DNA of 64,000 nucleotides from Psychrobacillus sp. INOP01 (GCF_018140925.1 NZ_CP073315.1:4216001-4280000); one strand, 5' to 3'; positions 25,884-34,985 are shown, counted from the first letter of the stretch. Notes: generated by a model from the letters alone, not told the origin. Program-made: numbers and translations.

Positions 25884-25988
25884 CGGTATTTCATAATTCT
25901 TAGTTCGAGAACAGATTTCATATAATTCCCAATTTTTTGAAACCTTTCCGTTTTTTAATCCGTATATACTTTAAAGGGAGGAATCGTG

Positions 25989-26411
25989 ATGAAAAAGATA
26001 AAGATAATGTTATTGTTTTTCTCAGCTTTACTTTTAGTTGCTTGTACTGATAGTTCCAAGAATGATGAATTAAAAGCATATGTCTCAGATTTTGAAAACT
26101 CAGGGTTTAAAAATAAAGCTGGTCAAATCATTGTTTTATTAGATGAGGGAATAATGATTGATAGCCATGTTCTTAGGGGACAGAGTGACAAAAAAAGCAA
26201 TATTGATAAGGTTCTTGAAAAAGAAAATATTCCACTTAACCAACAATTTAATAAAATTTATAAAGACGCTACGATTAAGACAGTTGGTTCTAAATACTAT
26301 ATAACTCTTGAAGAAAATATTAAGTTAGAGTTTGAAAAGATAGGATTAAGAATTATCCAGGACCCAGAAGGTGTCGAGTATTACACACAAGAATATTCTG
26401 AGGAGAATTAA
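25989..26411 (+). CDS. Putative lipoprotein (140 aa)
   Basis: KKIKIMLLFFSALLLVACTD is a lipoprotein signal with lipobox LVAC. GGGAGGAAT places the ATG at 25989, one codon after a GTG. The mature part is charged and has no motif I know. Single-gene cassette between repeats 23 and 24. Confidence 0.75.
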   Translation: MKKIKIMLLFFSALLLVACTDSSKNDELKAYVSDFENSGFKNKAGQIIVLLDEGIMIDSHVLRGQSDKKSNIDKVLEKENIPLNQQFNKIYKDATIKTVGSKYYITLEENIKLEFEKIGLRIIQDPEGVEYYTQEYSEEN

Positions 26412-26416
26412 AGTGC

Positions 26417-26501
26417 AATATTCAACTAACGGGTGCTTTACTTCAAGAAGGAGTAACGCCTTTTTTCTAATTGAACTAACGTAGCAGTTTAGTTCAATTA
26501 G
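26417..26501 (+). repeat. Array repeat 24, full, class A
   Basis: TATTCAACTAACGGGTGCTT, class A hairpin with one change and T-run, RH GAACTAACGTAGCAGTTTAG then TTCAATTAG. Confidence 0.9.
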
Positions 26502-26583
26502 AGGGTATTATTAGAAGAATGACGAATTAGTCAATATTAGTGTAGTTCTTGAGTATTTTCTTTTACAAATGAGGGGTGACAAT

Positions 26584-26772
26584 ATGGAATTTTTAATTCA
26601 AGCAGGACTTTTTTTAAATCCAATTTTAGCAATAGTATTTTGCTTAAATTTAGTAGCATTAATCAAAAAAGTTAGTAGTGATAGTAATGCTAGTACCTCT
26701 AAAAATACATTTTGGATGACTATTTCAGCTACCTATATCATGTTTAGTATAACTTGGATGTTTCTATTGTAA
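26584..26772 (+). CDS. Small two-helix membrane protein (62 aa)
   Basis: From ATG 26584, set by GAGGGGTG. Helices near 5-28 and 44-62 with a Ser/Asn-rich linker (SSDSNASTSKN). Single-gene cassette; no family recognised. Confidence 0.65.
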   Translation: MEFLIQAGLFLNPILAIVFCLNLVALIKKVSSDSNASTSKNTFWMTISATYIMFSITWMFLL

Positions 26773-26792
26773 TTCATTTACAACTCAATCTT

Positions 26793-26873
26793 TCTTATTT
26801 CACTAACGGGTGCTTTAGTAAAAAAGGACATCAAAATAAAATGAGCTTGGAGAAAATATCCCAGCTCATTTTA
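26793..26873 (+). repeat. Array repeat 25, left half plus unique terminator
   Basis: CTTATTTCACTAACGGGTGC, then ATAAAATGAGCT..AGCTCATTTTAT hairpin. No RH can be found before the next gene; bases 26874-27030 show nothing else. Confidence 0.75.
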
Positions 26874-27034
26874 TATGTGCATTTTAAATTAACCTTTATC
26901 TTTAATAAAGCCTTTTATTAAAAGCATACTGTAGCAGCTATTTTCAATTATAATAAGGTACAGAATAATCAGCTTAATCGGAACTTATTTTAGATACAAT
27001 CGTATTAGGGATAAAAGACAAAGGAGGAAAAATA

Positions 27035-27175
27035 ATGAAAAATTTCGAAAAAGAGTATCCCATATTGAAAGAAGAGCGTAGACGAAAAGAAAGTAAAGAC
27101 AGGAATATTGAATCACTTATTTATTTAGGTGTCGGGCTTTTAGGAATAGCCATTGGCGTATTATATTTTATCTGA
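27035..27175 (+). CDS. Small membrane protein (46 aa)
   Basis: ATG after AAAGGAGGAA. A highly charged N-terminus (KEERRRKESKDR) is followed by one C-terminal helix (LIYLGVGLLGIAIGVLYFI), a tail-anchored layout. Confidence 0.6.
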   Translation: MKNFEKEYPILKEERRRKESKDRNIESLIYLGVGLLGIAIGVLYFI

Positions 27176-27338
27176 AGCACTCATTAGAAGAAAGGCTTAG
27201 CCATAGAAGAACCCCCCTTTATTCGATAACAATATGGAGTTACTCATGATTTATAGTCTAGACTATTTCTAGTTCTTACGGATAGCTAATTCGCTACCCT
27301 ACACAGGCAGTTATTAAAATAAAAATGTTCATATATTA

Positions 27339-27543
27339 ATACAATGACAAAAATGCGAAATTTAAAAAAGTAACAAATGGTGCAATTGATTATGATTACC
27401 GAATCAATATTACATTAAATACTGGATAAGCAATGTGGGTTGAATCGGATAAAAAATTACTAATGTTCATTGATACGTACGAATACTATACAATCGAAAA
27501 TGATAGCGACTTCTTTGAGATTTTAAAGAATGCCACTGAATAG
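27339..27543 (+). pseudogene. C-terminal relic of the lipoprotein family seen at 10967
   Basis: Reads NAKFKKVTN..DYDYRINITLNTG, an in-frame TAA, then AMWVESDKKLLMFIDTYEYY and TIENDSDFFEILKNATE, matching the last 65 residues of the 10967-11650 product. The front is missing, and 27176-27338 shows no recognisable remainder. Confidence 0.8.
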
Positions 27544-27559
27544 TCAGCCAGAATTAAGA

Positions 27560-27643
27560 TTTTTCACTAACGGGTGCTTTACTTCAAGAAGGAGTAAAGC
27601 CTTTTTTCTTATTTAAACTAAAGCCGCAGTTTAGTTGAATAAG
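27560..27643 (+). repeat. Array repeat 26, full, class A
   Basis: TTTCACTAACGGGTGCTTTA, perfect GCTTTACT..AGTAAAGC hairpin with T-run, RH AAACTAAAGCCGCAGTTTAG then TTGAATAAG. Confidence 0.9.
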
Positions 27644-27742
27644 GTACATTAGGATGAATATGGTAAAATAAATAATAACTCAAATGTTTTTGTTCAGCTT
27701 CCTCTATTGAGCTAAGAACGTTACATTTTAGGGGGATTTTAA

Positions 27743-27976
27743 ATGGAAAAAATCTTAGTAAAAACAGGGATATATTCATTGGTTTTATCTTTCTTCTTAT
27801 AAGTAGTCTTTATGAAAAGAGAAGAAAGCACAACTGATTTTGAGGGGATGACTTCATATGTTGTAACGCCTTATTCAGAGTTTTTCTTTCATATTTTTAG
27901 ATATTCTATTATCACTTCAATCATTGCAGTAATATTTGTATGGCTATATATACTGTCAAAAAAGGAAAAAGAGTAA
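27743..27976 (+). pseudogene. Small membrane-protein gene broken by an in-frame TAA
   Basis: ATG after TAGGGGGA; codon 20 is TAA (27800-27802), after which the same frame continues for 57 codons through a second helix (YSIITSIIAVIFVWLYIL) to SKKEKE. An intact form would be a 77-residue two-helix membrane protein. Confidence 0.6.
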
Positions 27977-28021
27977 CAAACTCAACAAGTGTATTATTAC
28001 TTTATAGATATTGTGAAGGTT

Positions 28022-28101
28022 TGTACTTAAACTGACGGGTGCTTTACTTCAAGAAGGAGTAAAGCCTTTTTTCTTATAAGCAGCAGAAGAGGTGAACAAG
28101 G
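28022..28101 (+). repeat. Array repeat 27, LH with class C prefix, RH decayed
   Basis: TTGTGAAGGTTTGTACTTAA prefix, AAACTGACGGGTGCTTTACT, class A terminator, then only CAGCAGAAGAGGTGAACAAGG of an RH. Confidence 0.8.
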
Positions 28102-28171
28102 AAGTTATAGTTTCGTGTTAAACCGTAATAAAAGTCGATTTTAATTAAATCGAATAAGTGAGGTGAAGATT

Positions 28172-28294
28172 GTGGATAATCTGTTGATTGTAATAGGAAT
28201 TGTTCTTTGTATCTCGCAATTTTTCATAGCTAAACAAAGTAAGGTGAAAACGTCATTATTTCTAGCAATTTTATTTAGTATTATTGATTTTTGA
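28172..28294 (+). CDS. Small membrane protein (40 aa), possibly truncated
   Basis: GTG after GAGGTG. One helix (LLIVIGIVLCISQFFIA), a basic KQSKVK stretch and the start of a second helix (LFLAILFSIIDF). The frame stops where laccase sequence from the other strand begins, so the junction probably cut this gene. Confidence 0.5.
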   Translation: MDNLLIVIGIVLCISQFFIAKQSKVKTSLFLAILFSIIDF

Positions 28295-28312
28295 TGATTT
28301 TATTTGAACTTG

Positions 28313-29614
28313 TTGTTGTCGTTCAAGAATTTGAAAGTCAACCAAATGGATATGGATAGGATGAGGATCATCATCGATTATATTAATAATTCGCCAAATT
28401 TCAACGGTGTCTACTTCAATTCTTTCGGAAACTCTGTCTATTCACATTTTACCGTCCAATAAATTCAAGGAACGACCATATTGATCCTTGGTTCTGACGA
28501 GTGTTAAATCTCTTGTTCTCTTTGCCATACTTCTTGGAAGTCGTTTTATCGGCCCTAAATAGAAAGGAAGAGAGCTGGTATCTGTACTTTTTAACGGAAC
28601 AGTTACTCTGAATTGCATGACATCTGTTGTTTCGGGGGATGCACTCTTAGTGACATTTTTGAGAATTATGGTCTGTCCGTAGTTTTGAGAAAAATCAATT
28701 ATCACATCTATACGCTCGGCACTCATAAGTATAAATTCATTTAGTAATACTCTTGTCTCAAGAAAGCCCCCATCCGTGCCAATTTGATACAAAGACTGAT
28801 TAGAGTCCATTTTTAATGTAAGGATTCGACTATTGGATGCATTTAAAATTCGAAATCGGTATTTTCTTGGTTCAACGTCTAAAAATGGATAAACCTTCCC
28901 GTTTACAAGAATCGTATATGCATCAAAAGGTGGGGCAAGAGAAGGATGAGGAAGACCTATGTCGTTTTGATCTGGTTTGCTGGGGTAGTAAAGTGAACCG
29001 TCTGGGTTGAACGAGCGGTCCACAATTAAAAGAGGAATTTCATATTTTCCTTTCGGAAGATTAAGTGATTGTTCATGAAAGTCGCGAATGAGATAGAAGC
29101 CCGCGAGTCCCGCATAAACGTTTAATCTGGTAATTCCCATCGTGTGGTCGTGATACCATAGTGTAGTTGCTCGTTCAATGTTCGGATAAGTATATATTTT
29201 TCTTTCAAACAAAGGTCCCGTTTGTTCAAAATTTCTCGTGAACCATGCTTCGGGGTAACCATCACTATGGGAAGGTGTCCTTCCTCCGTGTAAATGTACA
29301 ACGCTTCTACCCTCTGGAAGAGTTATTTCGGAACCATGAATGGTTGTATCGATGGGAAGAAAGTGCTTATTGGGCAGATTATTAATCCATTTAACAAACA
29401 CTGTTTCATTATTCATCACTTCGAACGTAGGACCTGGAAATGTTCCTTCATAACCCCATAAACGTGTTGGTCCGAGGTCCCTGTGTAGCTTCTGAGAAAA
29501 CTCCTCCATTGTCACTTCGTAATATGAAATATTATAACTTCTCTTCTTAGGAGATAACATGTTTGGAATAGGCAGTTCATCCACGAATTTTTGTAATTTT
29601 ATCTTTTCAGGCAT
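28313..29614 (-). pseudogene. Multicopper oxidase / spore-coat laccase (CotA-like), broken
   Basis: 390 codons are open from ATG 29614. They cover cupredoxin domains 1 and 2, with copper ligands in HLHGGRTPSHSDGYPEAWF and WYHDHTMG. At 28442 an in-frame TGA stands where a tryptophan is expected in this family; beyond it the frame continues IDRVSERIEVDTVEIWRIIN and DDDPHPIHIHLVDFQILER, then ends at about 28313. The C-terminal HCHxxxH type-1/type-3 copper site is gone. CotA oxidises phenolics on the spore coat; this copy cannot. Confidence 0.85.
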
Positions 29615-29693
29615 AAGATGGAAGACCTCTCTCTGTTAATATCTACAGAGTAAGTTTATGAGTGTGAACTTGTCCGGTATGACTATAGGTATT

Positions 29694-29732
29694 TTTCTTA
29701 TGCAACTAACGGGTGCTTAGTTAAACAAGACC
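29694..29732 (+). repeat. Array repeat 28, left half-site
   Basis: CTTATGCAACTAACGGGTGC with TTAGTTAAACAAGACCA. No RH follows; a strong terminator does. Confidence 0.75.
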
Positions 29733-29746
29733 AACATGTCGATTGA

Positions 29747-29793
29747 AAAACCAAGCACCCTTTGCCAACAATGACTTTAGGGTGCTTGGTTTT
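29747..29793. terminator. Bidirectional terminator
   Basis: AAAACCAAGCACCCT and its perfect complement AGGGTGCTTGGTTTT; it ends the minus-strand aldo/keto reductase gene. Confidence 0.85.
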
Positions 29794-29849
29794 ATAGGAC
29801 CTGTTTTGGATTCTTTATTTACATTTGAATAAATTATAGAAAAAAGCAA

Positions 29850-30767
29850 TTAAGGCAGTACATTTCCTGCAGCACGATAGATGCCATACCACTCCTCACG
29901 AGTAAGAAGGATATCACTTGCCTTACAGCAATCCTTAAAACGGCCTTCATTCATCGTACCGATAACCGGTTGCATGTTTGCTGGATGACGCAATAGCCAC
30001 GCGATAGCGATGGTTGTGTTGCTTACTTCATATTTGTTCGCGACTTCATCAATCTTTTGATTCAATTCAGGAAACTTGTCATTACCTAGGAATACTCCCT
30101 CAAAGAGCCCGTATTGGAAAGGGGACCATGGCTGAATGGTAATATCGTTCAGTCTGCAATAATCAAGTATGTTACCATCTCTGTTCACAGCAGAATCATT
30201 TTCCATGTTCACATTAAATCCATTAGAGATCATGTTTGCATTGGTAATACTTAATTGAAGTTGATTAGCAACGATTGTTTGCTTCACCGACTTCTTAAGT
30301 AATTCGATCTGCATTGGATTCTGATTGGAAACACCAAAGTGACGAACTTTTCCTGAACTTTCAAGAATATCGAAAGCCTCCGCCACTTCTTCTGGTTCTA
30401 CCAAAGTATCAGGACGGTGTAGCAGCAGAATATCTAGGTAATCTGTATTCAATCTCTTTAAGCTTCCGTCAACTGATTCTATAATATGTTCTTTTGAAAA
30501 GTCGAACATTCCTTCTCGAATACCGCACTTAGATTGTAAAATAATCTTTTCACGAATATCATCGTTCATATGGATGGCTTCAGCAAATATTTCCTCGCAT
30601 GTTCCACTCCCATAAATATCAGCATGGTCGAAGAAATTTGCACCTAATTCAAGCGCTGATTGGACAAAGTGCTCAGCCTCGGCCTTTTTCAGAGAATTAA
30701 TGCGCATACAGCCGACTGAAACAACCGGCACCTCTAAAGTACTTTTTCCAAGTTTCATAGTCCTCAT
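29850..30767 (-). CDS. Aldo/keto reductase
   Basis: 305 residues from ATG 30767 (AGGAGG 8 bases ahead). GANFFDHADIYGSG holds the catalytic Asp and Tyr, ILQSKCGI the Lys, and HFGVSNQNPMQIELL plus AIAWLLRHPANMQPVIGT the cofactor site. A YdhF-like NADPH-dependent reductase of broad carbonyl substrates; cytoplasmic. Bases 30768-30989 upstream show nothing beyond its likely promoter region. Confidence 0.9.
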   Translation of the reverse strand: MRTMKLGKSTLEVPVVSVGCMRINSLKKAEAEHFVQSALELGANFFDHADIYGSGTCEEIFAEAIHMNDDIREKIILQSKCGIREGMFDFSKEHIIESVDGSLKRLNTDYLDILLLHRPDTLVEPEEVAEAFDILESSGKVRHFGVSNQNPMQIELLKKSVKQTIVANQLQLSITNANMISNGFNVNMENDSAVNRDGNILDYCRLNDITIQPWSPFQYGLFEGVFLGNDKFPELNQKIDEVANKYEVSNTTIAIAWLLRHPANMQPVIGTMNEGRFKDCCKASDILLTREEWYGIYRAAGNVLP

Positions 30768-30989
30768 GTTATATCCTCCTTGATTGTAATTGTGTAATTT
30801 CATTTAATGAGTTTGAACTTTTCTTCCACGCTGTGGCAAAGGTAGATGTATACGACAAATGGGAAATTCTGCTTATGTATCCCTTATTGATTGTGACACA
30901 CAGGTAAAGCGTTTTCAAGAAACTACTACGCAGTAATCTAGCGAAGGATTACTTCCCAGACCCAGAGACAGAAATACCAGTTCTGATTT

Positions 30990-31094
30990 TTTTTATTCAA
31001 CTAACGGGTGCTTTACTTCAAGAAGGAGTGAAACCTTTTTAGGAGTAAAGCCTTTTTCTTTCTTCAACTAAAGCAACAGTTTAGTTGAAGAAGT
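30990..31094 (+). repeat. Array repeat 29, full, class A with duplicated terminator arm
   Basis: TTATTCAACTAACGGGTGCT, GCTTTACT, then two right arms in tandem (AGTGAAACC and AGTAAAGCC, each with T-run), RH CAACTAAAGCAACAGTTTAG then TTGAAGAAG. Confidence 0.85.
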
Positions 31095-31117
31095 CTAATT
31101 TATTTAGGAGGATTATT

Positions 31118-31171
31118 TTGGAACGTATTAACAATTATAAAATTAAAACACCAAGGGGGTGTTTTTCATGA
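31118..31171 (+). CDS. Possible 17-aa leader peptide
   Basis: TTG after TTTAGGAGG encodes MERINNYKIKTPRGCFS and stops in an ATGA overlap with the next start. Its CCAAGGGGG codons also serve as that gene's ribosome site. It may couple translation. Confidence 0.35.
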   Translation: MERINNYKIKTPRGCFS

Positions 31172-31293
31172 AAAAGTGGTCAACTTATATATGGAAATTA
31201 ATTTGGGTTATTGGATTATTTTTATTAATAAACATCAGTTTTGATATTAAAAATCAAATTAAAAATAGCTCACATTTCGATATGATTTTATGA
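31168..31293 (+). CDS. Small membrane protein (41 aa)
   Basis: One helix (YIWKLIWVIGLFLLINISF) and a hydrophilic tail. Overlaps the next gene by four bases (ATGA), so the two are co-translated. Confidence 0.55.
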   Translation: MKKWSTYIWKLIWVIGLFLLINISFDIKNQIKNSSHFDMIL

Positions 31294-31577
31294 TTTATTG
31301 GACTAGTTTTATTGTTCTCTTTATATGGGGTATCTATCTATCACTTATTTTTATAAAAAAATGGTCAATTACAATAAATCTACCTTTACTAATTTGCGTA
31401 TTCATTCCTTGTTTTCTCTTATCGTTAATTATGCCATTATCAGCAACTTTCCCAATTTCTTTTTCAATAGGTGGTATTTGGTTACTAAAAGTTTTAAGCT
31501 CAAATTTGATTGAAATTGTTGCAGGTTTAACACTCATGCTAAGCATTTTTAATAACTCAGTAAGCAAGAGTGAATAA
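31290..31577 (+). CDS. Three-helix membrane protein (95 aa)
   Basis: Hydrophobic segments near 4-24, 32-50 and 58-88, short loops and no signature I recognise. Last of a three-ORF overlapping set inside one cassette, probably forming a small membrane complex with the 41-aa protein (inference). Confidence 0.6.
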   Translation: MIYWTSFIVLFIWGIYLSLIFIKKWSITINLPLLICVFIPCFLLSLIMPLSATFPISFSIGGIWLLKVLSSNLIEIVAGLTLMLSIFNNSVSKSE

Positions 31578-31582
31578 AACAG

Positions 31583-31632
31583 TTTGTGAAGGAATGTACT
31601 TAAACTAACGGGTGCTTTAGTTGAAGAAGGCA
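31583..31632 (+). repeat. Array repeat 30, compact left site with class C prefix
   Basis: TTGTGAAGGAATGTACTTAA prefix, then AAACTAACGGGTGCTTTAGT and TGAAGAAGG: a single inverted-arm site. The matching RH is 3.5 kb away at 35180, with the potassium-transport block between. Confidence 0.85.
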
Positions 31633-31685
31633 CATTAAAAAATTGAACTTACTTTTTTATAAAAACGAAATAACTAATAACATTT

Positions 31686-31728
31686 AAGAAGTCATTTTGA
31701 TTTATCCTTTTAAAATGGCTTCTTTTTG
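31686..31728. terminator. Intrinsic terminator-like hairpin
   Basis: AGAAGTCATTTT..AAAATGGCTTCT with T-run. A scrap resembling a right arm (AATTTAGTTGAAGGAGGG) follows near 31778. Confidence 0.65.
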
Positions 31729-31826
31729 TTTGTCGTGAAATAAGGTTTGTAAAGTTTTTTTCAAACTATTTTTAATAAATTTAGTTGAAGGAGGGTATAC
31801 CAGATTTCAATTATTAAACAATAGAA

Positions 31827-31848
31827 ACGCTGAACTCAAGTTCAGCGT
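31827..31848 (-). terminator. Palindrome at the 3' end of ktrA
   Basis: ACGCTGAACT-CA-AGTTCAGCGT, perfect 10-bp stem, 60 bases after the ktrA stop. The T-run on the minus strand is weak. Confidence 0.55.
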
Positions 31849-31910
31849 AATATTTCCATCTTTTTTCGGTTATTTTGGTACTTATCATTGACTTCCTAAT
31901 AAAGAAATAA

Positions 31911-32576
31911 TTACAACAACTTATCTTCCAATCGTTTTAAGTTTGAATTTAGACCCATTGCTACTAATATATCACCTGAGTAGATGACATCACTTGGTAG
32001 AGGAGATACATTAATCTCATTTTCTCTTTTAATGACCAAAATGGTGACATTGAATTTTGCACGAATATTCAAATCTAGTAAAGTCCGATTATGCATATGC
32101 TGATTGACACGAATTTCTACGACACTATATTCCTCAAATAAATTAATATAATCAAGTAAATGGTCCGATGACATGGATTGGGCGATTCGAATCCCCATAT
32201 CCACTTCTGGATGTATGACACGATCGGCACCGATTTTATCTAACAACTTTTGATGGTACACATTCTGGGCTTTTGCCCAAACTGTTTTGACGCCAAATTC
32301 CTTTAGATTGAGCGTCGTGAGGACACTAGCTTGTATATCCTCTCCAATCGCGACAATAACATGGTCGAAATTTCGGATACCGATTGATTTTAAGAACACT
32401 TCCTCCGTAGCGTTCCCTTGTATTGCGTGGGTGGAGTACGGAACAAATTCCTCCACCCTTTCGATATCATGGTCAATGGCAAGCACATCATGACCGAGCG
32501 TATGCAATTCTCGGCAAATACTACCTCCAAATCTGCCCAAGCCAATAACAGCGAACTGCTTATCCTTTTTTGTCAT
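31911..32576 (-). CDS. ktrA: KtrA, cytoplasmic gating subunit of Ktr potassium uptake
   Basis: 221 residues from ATG 32576 (GAGAGGAG ahead). N-terminal RCK Rossmann domain with VIGLGRFGGSICRELHTLGH and GADRVIHPEVDMGIRIAQ, then an RCK_C domain that in KtrA binds c-di-AMP. It forms the octameric ring that gates the KtrB channel with ATP/ADP. Its membrane partner just upstream is internally deleted, so this KtrA must act with another KtrB or be idle. Confidence 0.9.
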   Translation of the reverse strand: MTKKDKQFAVIGLGRFGGSICRELHTLGHDVLAIDHDIERVEEFVPYSTHAIQGNATEEVFLKSIGIRNFDHVIVAIGEDIQASVLTTLNLKEFGVKTVWAKAQNVYHQKLLDKIGADRVIHPEVDMGIRIAQSMSSDHLLDYINLFEEYSVVEIRVNQHMHNRTLLDLNIRAKFNVTILVIKRENEINVSPLPSDVIYSGDILVAMGLNSNLKRLEDKLL

Positions 32577-32597
32577 TTCTTCCACTCCTCTCTCTAC

Positions 32598-32828
32598 TTA
32601 TCCTGTAAATACTTGATCGTATGGATAGCGATGGTGAACTTTTTTAGGTTTCATTAACAAGAAAAATAAAGTTAAAGGACCAATACGTCCAACAAACATA
32701 ACCATGGGTGTGGTAGTTGCGAACGGGAGTTTTAAACAAAGTGTCCCAAAAATAATTAATAACAAGAAACTTCCCGCAATAACTACAGGGGGTGAAACTG
32801 ATTTTCTTTTCTTCTTAATTACCTGCAT
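32598..32828 (-). pseudogene. ktrB: KtrB potassium channel, large internal deletion
   Basis: 76 codons where KtrB has about 445. The first 40 (SPPVVIAGSFLLLIIFG, LKLPFATT) match the KtrB N-terminus; the rest (PMVMFVGRIGPLTLFFLL.. RYPYDQVFTG) match its last 35 residues. The reading frame is kept across the join, yet all pore loops are missing, so no channel can form. Confidence 0.85.
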
Positions 32829-32868
32829 ATGAACACTCCCAGAGATAGATTATAAACAACTTATTTAA

Positions 32869-34695
32869 TCACTTCTTAAAATGATAAGGTACTGTAATTA
32901 CCACGACATCTCTACGGTAAAGCAAGATTGCTCTGATTAGTAAACTAGACTGGTTATGAAGGATATTATGCCATCCTTTTTTGGGAATAAACTGAGGAAT
33001 CAAGACAGACACACGATAGTCTGATTCATTGGCTTTATACTCCACGGTACTGATAAATTTTGCTAAAGGTTGAGTAATACTTCTATATTGGGAATGTAAT
33101 GTTACCAACCGAATATTAGGCTGCCATTTATTCCACTTTTCTTCAAATATACGTTCATCTTTCCGTTCAAAAGCCACATATACGGCAATGATTTTGGCGG
33201 GATTAAGTGATTTGGCATAGTTTAATGAATTCTCTACAACATGCGTGATACCCGCTACTGGAACAATAATAACGTTCCCTTTAATTGTTAAAGGAGGTTC
33301 ACAAGTAGATACATTTAATTGTTGGCCTACAGAAACATAGTGTTTTTTTATTTTATGAAAAAGTAAAATAAGTAATGGTAAAAAGACTAGAACCGCCCAG
33401 ACCTGTCCAAATTTTGTGATAAAGAATATCATCATTACTGCAAGACTGATGAATGCCCCAACAAAATTAGTTATTAATTTGATGACCCAGCCCTTCGGTT
33501 TTTCTCTCATCCATTTAACCAACATTCCGGTTTGTGATAACGTAAAAGGTATAAATACCCCGACAGCATAAAGTGGGATAAGTTGTTCCGTTTGCCCTTG
33601 GAATACAATAATGAGAAGAATGGAAGTAATCCCAAGCGTAATAATCCCATTAGAATAACCTAATCTGTCGCCTCTCATCTTAAACATACTAGGAATATAT
33701 TTGTCATTGGAAAGACTGAACGCTAAAAGTGGGAATGCGGAATATCCAGTATTTGCTGCGAGCACAAGAATCATGGCAGTCGTTCCCTGTATAAAATAGT
33801 ACATATAGTTTCTTCCGAAAATCTCAGAAGCCATTTGTGAAATAACAGTTTCTTCACCTTTAGGTGTAATTCCATAGTAATAGGCTAAAAAGACAATTCC
33901 CACAAATAACAAGGCGAGTAATGAACCCATCATCATTAAGGTTTTAGCTGCATTTTTAGCTGCAGGATTTTTGAAGTTTGGTATTGAATTAGAGATAGCT
34001 TCAACACCAGTTAGAGCTGAACTACCAGAAGCAAAAGCTCTAAGTAATAAAAATAAAGTGATACCCGCTACAGGAGTTCCGAGTGGTGCGTGTAACTCAG
34101 ATGAAACACTTCCAGTGATAATATGGAAAAGTCCTACACCGATTAGGATAAACAAAGCTACCACAAACAAATAGACTGGGTAAGCGAGAATCGAAGCAGA
34201 CTCGGTAATGCCTCTCAAATTTAAAATGGTAACGAATATGACCAGAATACTTGCAATGATCACATTATGACCGTGTAAGCTTGGAATCGCAGATGTAATG
34301 GCATCAGTTCCGGCAGAGACACTCACAGCAACAGTCAAAATATAATCCACCAACAAAGAACCGCCTGCGATTAATCCCGCATTCTCTCCAAGGTTTTCTT
34401 TCGCCACAATATAGGCACCGCCACCTCGAGGATAAGCAAAAATGATTTGTCTATACGATAAAATAAGGGCCATTAATAGAACAAGGACACCTACTGCAAT
34501 CGGAATTGAATACCAAAATGCGATTGTGCTCACTGAAACCAACACAAGTAGAATCTGTTCTGGACCATAGGCAACCGACGATAAGGCATCTGAAGAAAGG
34601 ATTGCCAAAGCTTTCGTTTTGTTAAGCTTTTGTTCGCAAAGTTCCGATGACTTTAAAGGACGACCTATTAAAAACCTTTTTACTGCCGATAACAT
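32869..34695 (-). CDS. kimA: KimA-type high-affinity potassium importer (APC superfamily)
   Basis: 608 residues from ATG 34695 (GAAGTGGA ahead), matching the 607 of Bacillus subtilis KimA (YdaO). About 12 membrane helices follow ILSSDALSSVAYGPEQIL; YPRGGGAYIVAKENLG and ASGSSALTGVEAISNSIPNF are characteristic. The C-terminal 160 residues form a cytosolic USP-like domain (VPVAGITHVVENSLNYAKSL). A proton-coupled potassium symporter; a c-di-AMP riboswitch upstream should shut it off when potassium and c-di-AMP are high. Confidence 0.92.
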   Translation of the reverse strand: MLSAVKRFLIGRPLKSSELCEQKLNKTKALAILSSDALSSVAYGPEQILLVLVSVSTIAFWYSIPIAVGVLVLLMALILSYRQIIFAYPRGGGAYIVAKENLGENAGLIAGGSLLVDYILTVAVSVSAGTDAITSAIPSLHGHNVIIASILVIFVTILNLRGITESASILAYPVYLFVVALFILIGVGLFHIITGSVSSELHAPLGTPVAGITLFLLLRAFASGSSALTGVEAISNSIPNFKNPAAKNAAKTLMMMGSLLALLFVGIVFLAYYYGITPKGEETVISQMASEIFGRNYMYYFIQGTTAMILVLAANTGYSAFPLLAFSLSNDKYIPSMFKMRGDRLGYSNGIITLGITSILLIIVFQGQTEQLIPLYAVGVFIPFTLSQTGMLVKWMREKPKGWVIKLITNFVGAFISLAVMMIFFITKFGQVWAVLVFLPLLILLFHKIKKHYVSVGQQLNVSTCEPPLTIKGNVIIVPVAGITHVVENSLNYAKSLNPAKIIAVYVAFERKDERIFEEKWNKWQPNIRLVTLHSQYRSITQPLAKFISTVEYKANESDYRVSVLIPQFIPKKGWHNILHNQSSLLIRAILLYRRDVVVITVPYHFKK

Positions 34696-34761
34696 GTATT
34701 CCACTTCTTTCTTCTCTGAGTTATCGAAAAGATAACTCTTAATGTGATGCTGAACTATAAA

Positions 34762-34806
34762 AAAAGACAAAAAAAGTCCACAAGGCATCGGGAAATAGCC
34801 TAGTGG
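34762..34806 (-). terminator. Expression-platform terminator of the c-di-AMP riboswitch
   Basis: On the minus strand AGTCCACTAGGC..GCCTTGTGGACT followed by TTTTTTTG, between the riboswitch aptamer and the kimA start. Confidence 0.8.
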
Positions 34807-34834
34807 ACTTAATTGCATTCTCACTAGTTCAAAT

Positions 34835-34985
34835 TCCTCTCTTATAACGCTTACGAGGTTAGCTGTCGGGTTCGGGCTAAAAGAGTAGCCCTACCTACAA
34901 ACGTAGGATTCACCCCAAGCGGCAAGAGTAGCCACGATTACATGGGTCCCCCGTTCCAAATGGATTAAGCGATGTAGAAATATGA
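34835..34985 (-). ncRNA. c-di-AMP (ydaO/yuaA) riboswitch
   Basis: Minus strand shows the consensus blocks in order: ATCGCTTAATCC, GGCTACTCTTGCCGCTTGGG, GTGAATCCTACG..GTAGGTAGGGCTACTCT, CCGAACCCG, ACAGCTAACCTCGTAAGCGT. Placed directly ahead of kimA and its terminator, it turns transcription off when c-di-AMP is bound. Confidence 0.9.

Noticed and set aside
34696-34824. Longer N-terminus for KimA
   Set aside because: The extension covers the riboswitch terminator and has no ribosome site; ATG 34695 gives the known family length.
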